From Deferrivibrio essentukiensis (GTDB lineage Bacteria > Chrysiogenota > Deferribacteres > Deferribacterales > Deferrivibrionaceae), in the NCBI RefSeq assembly GCF_020480685.1, contig NZ_JAJAFU010000001.1:124001-188000 (forward strand): a DNA stretch of 64,000 nucleotides, written 5' to 3'. The notes under the pieces were generated by a model, which saw nothing but the letters and a program-made list of their open reading frames with translations, made no database searches and had not been told where the DNA came from. Position numbers and translations under genes: made by a program. This document shows, one piece after another, positions 10,603 to 19,480 of the stretch. Each line of letters starts with the position of its first letter. Position 1 is the first letter of the stretch.

Positions 10603-11447
10603 GAATAATTAAAAATGAGCCGTTGTCAAAACACACAAGCTATATGACCGGTGGGAGTGCAAAACTTTTTTTAGAACCTTATACAACTCAAGATTTGAGA
10701 GAATCCTTAATTTACTTGAAAAATGAAAAATTTTTTATCCTTGGCAAAGGGAGTAATGTGCTATTTTCTGATAATTTCTTTGACGGGGTAGTGCTTAGTT
10801 TGAAAAATCTTAACAGGTATGCTTTGATAGATGGTAGTATGCTTGTCAGTGGAGCAGGTTGCCTGCTTGATGATATTGTAAAATTTTCTATTTCAAATAA
10901 TTTGGGTGGTATAGAAGACTTATCAGGTATCCCCGGCAGTGTGGGTGGAGCTGTTTTTATGAATGCAGGGGCATTTGACACTGAGATAAAGGATGTCGTT
11001 GATTATGTAAAAACCATTGATATGTCCGGTAAAGTTACTCTACTGAAAAAGAACGAAATAAATTTTACTTACAGAAGCTCAGGTTTAGATAAAAAAATAG
11101 TTGTTGAAGCGGGCTTTTTTTTGAGAAAAGGAGCAAATATGTACAGAAGGGAGGAAATCCTTTCTAAAAGGTGGTCAAAACAGCCCATCGATTATCCCAG
11201 TTGCGGCTCTGTTTTTAAAAGACCTAAAGGTAATTTCGCCGGGACTTTGATTGAAGGTTGTGGTTTGAAAGGGTATAGGGTGGGTAATGCTAAAGTTTCT
11301 GAAAAACATGCAAACTTTATTATTAATCTTGGTGGAGCAACAAGCTTAGACATATACAATATTATCCAACATGTTAAGGATAAGGTTTATAATGAGACAG
11401 GGATAATGTTGGAAGAGGAAGTCAAACTGGTTAATTTTGATGTTTAA
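10599..11447 (+). CDS. murB: UDP-N-acetylenolpyruvoylglucosamine reductase
   Basis: FAD enzyme making UDP-MurNAc in the cytoplasm. Visible motifs are GKGSNVLFSD and GIPGSVGGAVFMNAGAF for FAD binding, YRSSG, the catalytic-serine loop PSCGSVFKRP and the C-terminal EEEVKLV glutamate. The 282-residue length and the YRSSG-type loop fit the shorter type II form. It is the last protein gene before the tRNA-Asn that serves as integration site, and codon use is still AT-rich host style. Confidence 0.96.
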   Translation: MRIIKNEPLSKHTSYMTGGSAKLFLEPYTTQDLRESLIYLKNEKFFILGKGSNVLFSDNFFDGVVLSLKNLNRYALIDGSMLVSGAGCLLDDIVKFSISNNLGGIEDLSGIPGSVGGAVFMNAGAFDTEIKDVVDYVKTIDMSGKVTLLKKNEINFTYRSSGLDKKIVVEAGFFLRKGANMYRREEILSKRWSKQPIDYPSCGSVFKRPKGNFAGTLIEGCGLKGYRVGNAKVSEKHANFIINLGGATSLDIYNIIQHVKDKVYNETGIMLEEEVKLVNFDV

Positions 11448-11474
11448 ACAGTGTAAAAAAAACGAAAAAAAATG

Positions 11475-11503
11475 TTGACACTTTTAGTCAATGTTGCTAT
11501 ATA
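11475..11503 (+). promoter_or_regulatory. Sigma-70 promoter of tRNA-Asn
   Basis: TTGACA at 11475-11480, 17-base spacer, TATATA at 11498-11503. The tRNA starts 17 bases after the -10 box. Confidence 0.85.
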
Positions 11504-11519
11504 TCTCTCCTGCTTAAGT

Positions 11520-11595
11520 TCCCCGGTAGCTCAATCGGCAGAGCGGGTGGCTGTTAACCACTAGGTTGGCGGTTCGAGTCCGTCCCGGGGAGCCA
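11520..11595 (+). tRNA. tRNA-Asn (anticodon GTT)
   Basis: Full cloverleaf of 73 bases plus CCA. The acceptor stem TCCCCGG / CCGGGGA is perfectly paired, the discriminator is G at 11592, the anticodon GTT is at 11553-11555, and the T-loop is GGTTCGAGTCC. The last bases before CCA (CGGGGAG, 11586-11592) recur at the far end of the GC-rich block, and the encoded CCA may be supplied by the island. Confidence 0.97.
11586..11592 (+). repeat. Candidate attL core (CGGGGAG) at the tRNA 3' end
   Basis: The last seven bases of the tRNA body. The same heptamer lies at 28738-28744, exactly where GC-rich sequence turns back to AT-rich sequence. Together they are the candidate crossover sites of the island. 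Seven bases alone could be chance; the location on both borders is what supports the call. Confidence 0.55.
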
Positions 11596-11604
11596 AAATT
11601 CTAT

Positions 11605-11628
11605 CCGCTGAAATCAGCGGTTCTTATT
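11605..11628 (+). terminator. Hairpin after tRNA-Asn, probable terminator
   Basis: Stem CCGCTG / CAGCGG with loop AAAT at 11605-11620, followed by a T-rich run. It lies just inside the island and would replace the host terminator moved to 28745. Confidence 0.55.
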
Positions 11629-11634
11629 TAACGC

Positions 11635-11666
11635 AATACCCTGTGGGTTGATCCCCACGGGGTATT
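11635..11666. repeat. Long imperfect inverted repeat
   Basis: Arms AATACCCTGTGGG and CCCACGGGGTATT, 13 bp with one G-T type mismatch, 6-base loop. No T-tract follows. It may be a second transcription stop or a recombinase-related structure at the left end. Confidence 0.5.
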
Positions 11667-12098
11667 GTCGTTTCTGCCCTGTCTTCGCCGACTTACGCCG
11701 ACGGGCACATCCTTCCCGATTCTCCGTTTCGATGCTCTCCGCCCGGGGTTGCGATGCAACCATGGGGGTTCAGCCGCGGTTTTCGCAAATGTCCTTTCCT
11801 GATTCTCCCATTCTCCGCTTTTTGAATCCGGCTATTTAACAGCCCGGTTCCCCACAGAGCCTGCGCCGACATCAAACTCGATCCTCCGGTAGGTATCAGC
11901 CGGAAGCCGGACCAAGGGGTTCGGCGGCAAGTTGATCACCAGACAGCGGATGCGGCCGTGAGAACGGAGACCGTTGTGGGTGCCGGCGACATCGCTCTCG
12001 AGCGATATCGGACGGGCTCCAACGGTTCCTGACCAAGGTCGTTCATCCCGCGGCATCCACAACGGTCCTTCCAGCGGCCTTCCGCGAAGGAGGACCGG

Positions 12099-12320
12099 AT
12101 GCAGGCTGAAACCAACATCCCCGACACGATTGAAGCGGTGACCGCCGAAGTCGTCTCAATCCTGGCCCAGGGCTACATGCGCTACCGGAAAGGCCGAAGA
12201 CTTCCCTCTGATTCCCAAGATTCGGAGGGGAATGTGGCGCAAGTCCACGAATCTGAGGCGTTTACGGAGAAACGCCTTGATGTTTCGGGCCACCGAAGCC
12301 TTCATTCCACAAGGGGTTAG
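12099..12320 (+). CDS. Small protein of the recombination module
   Basis: 73 codons from ATG 12099, preceded by GAAGGAGGACCGG, the same leader found before the recombinase gene at 12915-12927. The N-terminal part (IEAVTAEVVSILAQGYMRYRKG) is a plausible amphipathic helix; the C-terminal half is low in hydrophobic residues and may be degenerate. Small frames of this kind often precede DUF2924 and recombinase genes in such elements. I recognise no domain. Function is unknown; the strong, shared ribosome-binding site is the main support. Confidence 0.5.
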   Translation: MQAETNIPDTIEAVTAEVVSILAQGYMRYRKGRRLPSDSQDSEGNVAQVHESEAFTEKRLDVSGHRSLHSTRG

Positions 12321-12388
12321 CGCCCCGAGAAGCCGCGGAGACCACCTGGCCGTGGCGTGGAAAAGAGAACGTCGAAAGGAGGTTTCGG

Positions 12389-12931
12389 ATGAACACGGAC
12401 ACCTACAAGGAGATCATGAGCCTCTCCCGGATGACGGTCGGGGAGCTCCGGGAGAAGTACCTCGAGGTCTTCGGCGAAGAGACGCGCTCCCACCACAAGG
12501 ACTTTCTGCGCAAGCGGATCGCCTGGCGGCTCCAGGCCCTCGCCGAAGGCGACCTCTCCGAGCGGGCCCGGCGGCGCGCCGAGGAGCTGGCCGACGACGC
12601 CGACCTCAGAATCCGCGCTCCCCGCGCCCGGCACAAGTCCGGCTCGGCCGAGGAGCGGGCCCGGAGCGTGCGCGGAAGGCTCCCGGCCTCACGCGACCGT
12701 CGGTTGCCCCTGCCCGGCACCCTGCTCGTAAGAGAATACAAGGGTCGAAGCGTGGTGGTGAAGGTGCTCGATGAAGGGTTCGAGTACGAGGGGCGGCGGT
12801 ACAAGTCGCTCTCCGCCATCGCCCGCGAGGTTACAGGCACCAAGTGGAACGGCTTCCTCTTCTTCGGCCTCGCAGGCGACGGCACGCCCGCGAGCGGAAC
12901 GGCCGAAAAACGTAGAAGGAGGACCGGATGA
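12389..12931 (+). CDS. DUF2924 family protein of the recombination module
   Basis: 180-residue, Arg/Ala-rich basic protein. The N-terminus (TVGELREKYLEVFGEETRSHHKDFLRKRIAWRLQ) and the C-terminal block YEGRRYKSLSAIAREVTGTKWNG match the DUF2924 pattern, a family commonly encoded next to serine recombinases in phages and islands. The start ATG 12389 has AAAGGAGG upstream. The stop overlaps the recombinase start by 4 bases (ATGA). The second half resembles a small DNA-binding domain, so a role as recombinase accessory factor is an inference. GC-rich codon use marks it as island DNA. Confidence 0.75.
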   Translation: MNTDTYKEIMSLSRMTVGELREKYLEVFGEETRSHHKDFLRKRIAWRLQALAEGDLSERARRRAEELADDADLRIRAPRARHKSGSAEERARSVRGRLPASRDRRLPLPGTLLVREYKGRSVVVKVLDEGFEYEGRRYKSLSAIAREVTGTKWNGFLFFGLAGDGTPASGTAEKRRRRTG

Positions 12932-14562
12932 GTATGACCTTGAACGAAGGAAGCTACACCCAGGCGGAACAGGCCAGAGGAACGGGAGCCCCGCCCCAGC
13001 GCCGCGACGGCCTGGTCCGTTGTGCCATCTATACCCGCAAGTCCACCGACGAGGGGCTCGATCAGGAATTCAACAGCCTGGACGCACAGCGCGAGTCGGC
13101 CGAAGCATTCATCAGGAGCCAGCAGCACGAGGGCTGGGTCTGCCTGCCGGAACGCTACGACGACGGCGGCTTCACCGGCGGTAACATGGAGCGTCCGGCG
13201 CTCAAACGGTTGCTTGCCGACATCGAAGCCGGTGAGATCGACTGCGTGGTGGTCTACAAGGTGGATCGGCTCAGCCGTTCCCTCCTGGATTTCGCCCGCA
13301 TGATGGAGCTGTTCGACAAGCATGCCGTGAGCTTCGTATCGGTCACGCAGCAGTTCAACACGACCAGCTCCATGGGGCGGCTCACCTTGAATATCCTGCT
13401 CTCGTTCGCCCAGTTCGAGCGGGAAATCATCTCGGAGCGCACACGGGACAAGATGTCCGCAGCCCGCAGGAAGGGAAAGTGGATCGGCGGCCAGCCTATC
13501 CTGGGATACGACGTGGACCGGCAAGGCGGCAAGCTGGTGGTAAACGAAGAGGAAGCCGCCCAGGTAAAAGCGATCTACCAGCTCTATCTCGAACATCAGG
13601 CCATGATCCCGGTGGTTGAGGAACTCGGACGAAGGGGCTGGCACGCCAAGCGATGGACCACCCAAAAGGGCAAGGACCGGGGTGGTAAGCCGTTCAACAA
13701 AGGCAGTTTGTTTCGGCTTCTGACCAACGTGACCTACACCGGCAAGGTCGCCTTCAAAGGAACCATCTATGATGGTGAACACGACGGGATCGTGGACATC
13801 GATCTCTGGCAACGGGTCCAGGATACGCTCCGGAGAAACGGGCGAACAGGCGGCAATGCGGTGCGCAACAAGTACGGTGCGCTCTTGAAAGGAATTCTCT
13901 ACTGTGCGCCCTGCGGCACCGGCATGCTCCATACCTACACCAACAAGAACGGCAGACTATACCGATATTACGTGTGCCTCAACGCCCAGCAGCGGGGTTG
14001 GTCGTCCTGCCCGAGCAAGTCGCTCAACGCCCAGGAAATCGAGAACGCGGTGGTTGAACACATCCGCGGCATCGGAAGCAACGAGACGATCATCGCGGCC
14101 ACGGCGGCGAAGGTCAGAGAGGAAAGCGAAAAACGGCTGGCGGAACTGAAAAAGGAACGGCAAAGCCATGAACGGGTGCTCAAGCGGTTGCACGCCAGGG
14201 TTCAGAAACTGATGAGCGAGTCCTTTTCCGTAGCCTCAGACCAGAAACTGGCGATTGATCAACTGGCCGACCTTCAGGACCAGATCGGGTCCCTGGATCA
14301 ACGGATGACCGCCATCCGTGAAGAGGTCATTTCCATCCAGAATGAAGCCGTGGATGAAGGTGACCTGGCCAAAGCCCTGACGGCTTTCGCCCCGGTGTGG
14401 GAATCCCTGTCGCCCCGCGAACAGACCCGGATCGTTCGGTTGCTCGTCGAACGCGTCGGCTATGACGGACGGGACGGCAAGGTGACGGTCACATTCCGGT
14501 CGCCGGGGATAAAAGCGCTGTGCAGTGAGGCTGCCGTCAGAGACGTGGAGGGAACGGCATGA
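12928..14562 (+). CDS. Large serine recombinase (integrase) with zinc ribbon
   Basis: 544-residue site-specific recombinase. The resolvase domain (about 30-185) has the nucleophile Ser39 in YTRKSTDE, the YKVDRLSRS arginine motif and FAQFEREIISERTRDK. A recombinase domain follows (KGKWIGGQPILGYDVD). Next is a zinc ribbon with four Cys (YCAPCGTGM and a later YVCLNAQ..SSC), then a coiled coil (EKRLAELKKERQSHERVLKRL). It most likely integrated the island at the tRNA. The start ATG 12928 has AAGGAGG at 12915-12921; a second ATG at 12934 is possible. It appears intact, so excision may still be possible. Confidence 0.95.
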   Translation: MSMTLNEGSYTQAEQARGTGAPPQRRDGLVRCAIYTRKSTDEGLDQEFNSLDAQRESAEAFIRSQQHEGWVCLPERYDDGGFTGGNMERPALKRLLADIEAGEIDCVVVYKVDRLSRSLLDFARMMELFDKHAVSFVSVTQQFNTTSSMGRLTLNILLSFAQFEREIISERTRDKMSAARRKGKWIGGQPILGYDVDRQGGKLVVNEEEAAQVKAIYQLYLEHQAMIPVVEELGRRGWHAKRWTTQKGKDRGGKPFNKGSLFRLLTNVTYTGKVAFKGTIYDGEHDGIVDIDLWQRVQDTLRRNGRTGGNAVRNKYGALLKGILYCAPCGTGMLHTYTNKNGRLYRYYVCLNAQQRGWSSCPSKSLNAQEIENAVVEHIRGIGSNETIIAATAAKVREESEKRLAELKKERQSHERVLKRLHARVQKLMSESFSVASDQKLAIDQLADLQDQIGSLDQRMTAIREEVISIQNEAVDEGDLAKALTAFAPVWESLSPREQTRIVRLLVERVGYDGRDGKVTVTFRSPGIKALCSEAAVRDVEGTA

Positions 14563-14996
14563 AACATCGTACACCGGACGCTTCGGGAACCGGACTGAGT
14601 CAGTTGGAGGTATCCTTCACCTTCCAGCCAAAGAACAGCCGGAAAAACGGCAATGCCCAATCAGGTAAAGACCGAAACATCGAGCCGGGAAACGTGCCCC
14701 GCATTTCGCGCCTGATGGCTCTGGCGATCCGCTACGACGGGCTGGTGGGCTGCGGCGAAGTGCGTGATTATGCTGATCTGGCACGACTCGGTTACGTGAC
14801 GCGGGCCAGGATCACGCAGATCATGAACCTGCTCAACCTGGCCCCCGACATTCAGGAAGCGCTCCTGTATCTGCCTCGCACGGTCAAAGGCCGTAATCCA
14901 ATCCGTGAGAAGGATGTCCGCCCCATCACCGCCGTCGCCCATTGGCACCGCCAGCGCAAGATGTGGGCGAAGCTGGTCAAGAACCGTATGCCCTAA
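14559..14996 (+). CDS. Helix-turn-helix protein following the recombinase
   Basis: 145-residue basic protein overlapping the recombinase by 4 bases. The central block RLMALAIRYDGLVGCGEVRDYADLARLGYVTRARITQIMNLL reads as a ParB/KorB-like helix-turn-helix, and the C-terminus is rich in Arg and Lys. Proteins with this sequence style commonly sit directly after serine recombinases. A role as regulator or recombination directionality factor is inferred from position and the HTH only. Confidence 0.7.
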   Translation: MKHRTPDASGTGLSQLEVSFTFQPKNSRKNGNAQSGKDRNIEPGNVPRISRLMALAIRYDGLVGCGEVRDYADLARLGYVTRARITQIMNLLNLAPDIQEALLYLPRTVKGRNPIREKDVRPITAVAHWHRQRKMWAKLVKNRMP

Positions 14997-15073
14997 TAGA
15001 AACCCATGCCGCACCTTATCTCTGCCCGAGGTTCTATTCCATAGGAAAATATCAGGTTTTTTTACATTTCCGC

Positions 15074-15101
15074 TTGACATGGGAACATCTTGTTTTATAA
15101 T
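15074..15101 (+). promoter_or_regulatory. Consensus sigma-70 promoter of the island cargo operon
   Basis: TTGACA at 15074-15079, 16-base spacer, TATAAT at 15096-15101. Both boxes are perfect. Transcription would begin near 15108, leaving a leader of about 70 bases before the TetR start at 15180; this rules out the longer frame opening at 15090. Confidence 0.8.
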
Positions 15102-15143
15102 CTGAAGCAGATGTCACATTATAGAATTTGTCGTCATTTAGCA

Positions 15144-15154
15144 GTATCTGATAC
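15144..15154. promoter_or_regulatory. Short palindrome in the leader, possible TetR operator
   Basis: GTATC-T-GATAC, perfect 5-bp arms, between the promoter and the tetR start. Autoregulation by TetR proteins usually uses a palindrome near the promoter; this one is short, so the assignment is tentative. Confidence 0.3.
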
Positions 15155-15179
15155 CGCCCAAGCATATGGAGGTCGAGTA

Positions 15180-15800
15180 ATGCAAGACAAAAAGCTCCCA
15201 CGTCGGGAAAGAGAAAAACGCAGACATCGTCGGCAGATGCTTGCCGCTGCACTCGAGCTTTTCTCGAAGAAAGGATACCACAACGTATCCATGCACGAGA
15301 TTGCAAAAAGAGCAGAGTTTGCCATCGGAACGCTTTACAAATTCTTCAAGAACAAGGAGCACCTCTACAAGGCCCTCATGATGGAAAAGGCAGCGGAATA
15401 TCATCATACCCTGAGCGGAGTCCTTTCGAGGGAAGGTGACGTCCTGACTATTCTCAAAGACTACATTTCCGCTAAAGCGGGGATCTTTGCCGATGACGTT
15501 GCCACGTTGCGGCTCTATTTTGCTGAAACGCGGGGTGCGAGTTTCAACATCAAGGCCGGTCTCGATCAGGACATTCGCAAGCTTTATGACGAACTGGTAG
15601 AGCAACTGGCTTCGACACTGGAAAAAGGTATTCGCAAAAACGTGCTTCGCGATCTGAACCCCTACTATATGGCCGTGGCCCTGGAGGGAATCACCAACGC
15701 TTTTCTCTTCTGTTGGCTGGAAGATCCGGAACGGCATTCATACAAGGCGAATGCCCCGGTGATCAGTGACATGTTTCTCAAAGGGGTGATGGCCGAATGA
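15180..15800 (+). CDS. TetR-family regulator of the island efflux operon
   Basis: 206-residue regulator. The N-terminal HTH domain (about 15-60) has RRQMLAAALELFSKKGYHNVSMHEIAKRAEFAIGTLYKFFKNKEHLYKAL, the standard TetR pattern. The rest is an all-helical ligand domain of TetR_C type. Start ATG 15180 has GGAGGT at 15168-15173. It is the first gene of the operon and overlaps the TolC-like gene by 4 bases, so it probably controls its own operon in response to a hydrophobic compound or acyl ligand; the ligand is unknown. Confidence 0.92.
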   Translation: MQDKKLPRREREKRRHRRQMLAAALELFSKKGYHNVSMHEIAKRAEFAIGTLYKFFKNKEHLYKALMMEKAAEYHHTLSGVLSREGDVLTILKDYISAKAGIFADDVATLRLYFAETRGASFNIKAGLDQDIRKLYDELVEQLASTLEKGIRKNVLRDLNPYYMAVALEGITNAFLFCWLEDPERHSYKANAPVISDMFLKGVMAE

Positions 15801-17272
15801 AAAAAGCCTTAAGGATAACAGCTCGCACCATGGTTATGCTTCTGGTGGGAGGTGGATTGCTGCTGACAGCGGGTTGTATTTCTATTAGCGCTGCCGCCGA
15901 GCCGTTGCACGGCCATTCCGATGCAATCGCCGAAAAATCGCCGGAAATAGAAGGCAATCGTCCCTCTGCTCCCGTTGAGGAGCTTCGCAAGCTCGAAAAG
16001 GATGGCAATATACACCTTTCGTTAAGCGATTGCCTGAAAATAGCGTTGCAACAGAATTACGATATCCGCCTTACACGGGAAGCCCTGACTCAAGCCAATA
16101 CAAAGATAACTCAGGCCAGATCGGCTATGCTCCCATTTTTGGGGGCGGAGGCTTCCTATACACGACTGGACGAGGAGTTGAGTTTTGCAATGGGACCGCA
16201 ATCATTGACCTTCATGGATCGTGATCAATACAAGGCGGGGCTCGTCATCCGGCAGCCCATTTTCACGGGAGGGCGATTGAATGCGGCGCGCAAGGCATCC
16301 CAGTATTCACGAGACGCTCAAGCTCAAGAGAACAGGGCCGTTGAAGAGGAAGTCGTTTTCCAGGTTACACGCGCTTATCGGACCGCACAGTTGGCCGAAG
16401 CGTTTCAAGGTGTTGCCGTGGAGGCCGTCGATCTTCTCAATGTGCATGAACATGACGTGGCGATTCTGGTGGAGAAAGGGGCGAATCCGGAAATTGACCT
16501 GCTTCGCACCCGAACGGAACTTGCCAATGCCCGCAAAGATCTGAATGGCGCTGACAACGCCGTCGACCTGGCATATTCTGCACTCAAGAACTTGCTGAGC
16601 ATGCCCCTTGAAGAATCAGTCCGTTTGACGGAAGCCTTGGTGCGGTCGCCCGGGCCGGGGGCGGATCTTTCGTCGTTGACCGAGTTGGCCCTTTCGCAAC
16701 GTCCCGAACTGTCTGCAATGGATTCCCAGGTGGCGGCCGCGGAACAGGCACTCAAGGCAGCCCGGGGAGAATATTTGCCGACCATCGCCCTGGAAGGGCG
16801 TTACGAATACATGGAAGGCGATTTCCGGGACCTGGAAGGCGGTGACCACTGGACAATCGGAGTAGGGGCACAGCTTCCCCTCTGGAATTGGGGGGAGACT
16901 GCGGCTAAGGTCCGAGAGGCGAAATCCCAACTGGTTCAGGTGAGAATCCAGCGAGATAAAACGACAGATCGCATTCGTCTTGAAGTGCGCCAAGCCTTCC
17001 TGGACCTCGGAAAAGCAGAAAAGAATATCGATGCGGCTGAGAGTGCACTGAAGACAGCCAGGGAGGCTTACCGCCTGGCAAGAGCCAGCTACCGGGCAGG
17101 AGAAGGCACAAATACCGACGTGCTGGACGTTCGTACGGCCTTAAGTCGAGCTGAAGCGAATCACACACAGGCTCTTTTTGATTACAACGTTGCCCTTGCC
17201 GCCCTTCATCGAGCGGTGGGCGTAATGGTGATAGAGCCGCCTGATATCAAGGAAAAGGAGTCTGCCGAATGA
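15797..17272 (+). CDS. TolC-family outer membrane efflux protein
   Basis: 491 residues with an N-terminal signal that ends LLLTAGCISISAAAE; the Cys may make it a lipoprotein. It has two OEP repeats of alternating beta strands and long helices (LSLSDCLKIALQQNYDIRLTREAL, then LSSLTELALSQRPELSAMDSQVAAAEQAL, and an RASYRAGEGTNTDVLDVRTALSRAEA helix), the standard TolC fold. It forms the outer-membrane channel for the RND pump encoded downstream. Overlaps: 4 bases with tetR and 4 with the membrane-fusion gene. Codon use is GC-rich island style. Confidence 0.93.
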   Translation: MKKALRITARTMVMLLVGGGLLLTAGCISISAAAEPLHGHSDAIAEKSPEIEGNRPSAPVEELRKLEKDGNIHLSLSDCLKIALQQNYDIRLTREALTQANTKITQARSAMLPFLGAEASYTRLDEELSFAMGPQSLTFMDRDQYKAGLVIRQPIFTGGRLNAARKASQYSRDAQAQENRAVEEEVVFQVTRAYRTAQLAEAFQGVAVEAVDLLNVHEHDVAILVEKGANPEIDLLRTRTELANARKDLNGADNAVDLAYSALKNLLSMPLEESVRLTEALVRSPGPGADLSSLTELALSQRPELSAMDSQVAAAEQALKAARGEYLPTIALEGRYEYMEGDFRDLEGGDHWTIGVGAQLPLWNWGETAAKVREAKSQLVQVRIQRDKTTDRIRLEVRQAFLDLGKAEKNIDAAESALKTAREAYRLARASYRAGEGTNTDVLDVRTALSRAEANHTQALFDYNVALAALHRAVGVMVIEPPDIKEKESAE

Positions 17273-18486
17273 GACGAAGAGGAGTCTATATATCCATTGC
17301 TATTGCGGCTGCTGTTATTGCGTTCTTGGCTGTCCAAGTTTCCAGGAAGCAATGGCAAAAAGATGAAGATCCGAACGCGGCGGGCAAGGCGTTGCCTGTC
17401 ACAATCGCATCTGTTGTCCCGCACGAATTCGCTGATGAAATCAGCGCCGTCGGCACCTTGAAAGCCCGAGACACGAGTCCGCTAAGCCCCAAGGTGGCAG
17501 GAACGGTGAGCCGGGTTCTGGTTGATATCGGTGAGCGCGTCAATGCCGGTGAGGTCGTTATAAAACTGGACAGAACAAACTATGATCTCGGCGTCAAGCA
17601 GGCCCGGGCGGCGCTAGCAGCTGCGGAAGCAGCAGTTCCGCAGGCTGAAGCCCATTTTGAACAGGCCGAGAAAGAATACCGACGCGCAATCGAACTGCTG
17701 AAGGAAAAAGTGATTCCGCAAAGTCGCTTTGATGCATCAGAAGCGGCCTTTAAAAGCGCCAAGGAAGCGGTGTTCTACGCCCGAGCACAGAGGGACCAGG
17801 CAAAGGCCGCCTTGGAGACAGCGCTGGAACATCTCAAGGATGCAGATATCCGATCGCCTATCGGCGGCGCTGTCGTGGAGAGAAATGTGGAAATCGGTCA
17901 GGCGGTCGCTCCCGGCGGCCGACTTCTGCTAATCGTGGACCAAACATCTCTGAACCTGGATGTCGATTTGCCGGAAGCAGACATTGGCCGGATTGTCGTT
18001 GGAACTGTTGCGCTGATCACGACAGACGCCTTCCCGGGACATGAGTATTCAGGGAAAGTAACCGTTATCAATCCATTGGTGGACCGAAAGACGCGTACTT
18101 TCCGCATGAGAATCGAGGTGCCGAATCCGTCCGGGAAGTTGGTGGACGGAATGTATGCCAGGGTGAAGCTTTCGGCAGAGAAAAGAAGGTCCCTTGCCGT
18201 TCCCCGTGAAACCTTGCAACGCCTCCCCGGCAGCGGCACCTATTACGTTTTTGTGGTGGAAGGAAATAAGGCCCATAAGCGAACGGTCGAAATTAGGGCC
18301 ATGGATGACCAATTTGCCGAAGTGATGGGCGGCTTGGTTGAGAATGACAAAGTGGTCACCAGCGGAGCGGGACGTTTACAGTCAGGCATGGAGGTAAGCG
18401 TGCAAGATATTTTGAACAAGAATGGGACGGATAACTCTGGGGGACAACTTTTCAAGAAGAACGGCGGTGAACATGTCGGACGATAG
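17269..18486 (+). CDS. RND efflux periplasmic adaptor (membrane-fusion protein)
   Basis: 405 residues with one N-terminal transmembrane anchor (about 7-23). The lipoyl/hairpin arrangement is clear: VGTLKARDTSPLSPKVAGTVSRVLVDIGERVNAGEVVIKLD, a coiled-coil hairpin (about 105-190), then the returning lipoyl half DIRSPIGGAVVERNVEIGQAVAPGGRLLLIVD, and beta-barrel and membrane-proximal domains. It bridges the pump and the TolC-like channel. It overlaps the next gene by 14 bases. Confidence 0.94.
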   Translation: MRRRGVYISIAIAAAVIAFLAVQVSRKQWQKDEDPNAAGKALPVTIASVVPHEFADEISAVGTLKARDTSPLSPKVAGTVSRVLVDIGERVNAGEVVIKLDRTNYDLGVKQARAALAAAEAAVPQAEAHFEQAEKEYRRAIELLKEKVIPQSRFDASEAAFKSAKEAVFYARAQRDQAKAALETALEHLKDADIRSPIGGAVVERNVEIGQAVAPGGRLLLIVDQTSLNLDVDLPEADIGRIVVGTVALITTDAFPGHEYSGKVTVINPLVDRKTRTFRMRIEVPNPSGKLVDGMYARVKLSAEKRRSLAVPRETLQRLPGSGTYYVFVVEGNKAHKRTVEIRAMDDQFAEVMGGLVENDKVVTSGAGRLQSGMEVSVQDILNKNGTDNSGGQLFKKNGGEHVGR

Positions 18487-19480
18487 CTCAGGTTTTCCGA
18501 AAAATATCGGCCTGGCTCTGGGTAGCGGCTCCGCACGGGGATGGTCTCATATCGGTGTATTGCAGGCACTAGCTGAGGCAGGAATAGAAATCAGGTACGT
18601 CGCCGGCACCAGCATTGGTTCGTTGGTAGGGGCCGCATGTGCCCTTGGCAAAATGGATGTGCTGGAAAATTTTGCCCGTCAGCTCGACTGGAAACAGATT
18701 GTTTCCTTCCTGGATGTAACTTTTCCGAGGTCGGGACTCATTGATGGAAAGAAGATCAGCGATTTCTTTCGTTCTCATGTTCGAGAAATGAACATTGAAG
18801 AATTACCTCTCCGCTATTGCGCGGTTGCCACCGACCTGGCCACGGGTCGTGAGGTCGTGTTGAACAAAGGGGACCTCATAGAGGCAATCCGCGCGAGCAT
18901 CTCGGTTCCGGGCATTTTCACGCCGGTCAGGAAAAACGGCGGCTTTCTGGTGGATGGAGGGCTGGTCAACCCCGTGCCGGTGAGCGCTGTCAGGAAAATG
19001 GGAGCGGATTACGTCATCGCTGTTGATTTGAACCATGACATTATCGACAAAAGGAGTACCGCCGGCATCGCTCCGGTTGATTCATCGGTGGCAGGTATGG
19101 TTGTTCAGCCCCAGCCCGCAGAATGGAGAATCGCGCAGGATCTGACCAACAGGCTCAGCGAATTCGGTTCGCCCGCGTTATCGCAAGTGCGCCAGTGGCT
19201 GCAAAGGGACCCCGTGCCAAATATCTTTGATGTGTTGACGACTGCAATCAATATTATGGAAGTGCAGATCACCGCAACAAGATTGGCAACCGATCCGCCC
19301 GATCTGCTGATTCGGCCGAAGCTGGGGGATGTTCGTTTTCTCGAATTCCATCGGGCCGAGGAGGCCATTGCCGAGGGGTACCGAGAAGCCATGGTGCAGC
19401 TCAAAGAAAGATGGAAGTGTGCCGCCAAAAGAGATTTGCCAGGAGGTTTTTTACCGGGGAGGACGGAAGATGGGAATTAA
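18473..19480 (+). CDS. Patatin-like phospholipase (RssA-type)
   Basis: 335-residue serine lipase of the patatin family. It has the oxyanion loop GSGSARG (residues 17-23), the nucleophile elbow GTSIGS with Ser47, and the catalytic Asp161 in VDGGLVNPVPV, so the Ser-Asp dyad is intact. No signal peptide is visible, so action at the inner face of the inner membrane is likely. The frame opens at 18422, but ATG 18473, with a GGCGG leader, gives the usual patatin N-terminus. It lies inside the efflux operon (14-base overlap upstream, 11-base overlap downstream), which is unusual and suggests lipid remodelling linked to the pump. Confidence 0.9.
   Translation: MSDDSSGFPKNIGLALGSGSARGWSHIGVLQALAEAGIEIRYVAGTSIGSLVGAACALGKMDVLENFARQLDWKQIVSFLDVTFPRSGLIDGKKISDFFRSHVREMNIEELPLRYCAVATDLATGREVVLNKGDLIEAIRASISVPGIFTPVRKNGGFLVDGGLVNPVPVSAVRKMGADYVIAVDLNHDIIDKRSTAGIAPVDSSVAGMVVQPQPAEWRIAQDLTNRLSEFGSPALSQVRQWLQRDPVPNIFDVLTTAINIMEVQITATRLATDPPDLLIRPKLGDVRFLEFHRAEEAIAEGYREAMVQLKERWKCAAKRDLPGGFLPGRTEDGN

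Larger units (their letters stand above)
11596..12098. other. Left end of island, no convincing gene
   Basis: About 500 GC-rich bases between the tRNA and the first credible start. It begins with two hairpins (listed separately). Short frames exist on both strands, none with a ribosome-binding site plus recognisable protein. It may hold recombinase recognition sequence or degraded coding remnants. Confidence 0.6.

Noticed and set aside
11832-12062. Minus-strand 76-codon frame at the island left end
   Set aside because: Reads plausibly in part, but has no ribosome-binding site or family match; may be a remnant, not enough to call.
12403-13932. Long 509-codon minus-strand open frame in the island
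   Set aside because: It lies opposite the serine recombinase and DUF2924 genes, which have clear motifs and ribosome-binding sites. Long antisense frames are usual in GC-rich DNA.
15090-15179. Upstream extension of the TetR frame
   Set aside because: It would start before the -10 box of the promoter. ATG 15180 has a proper GGAGGT site.
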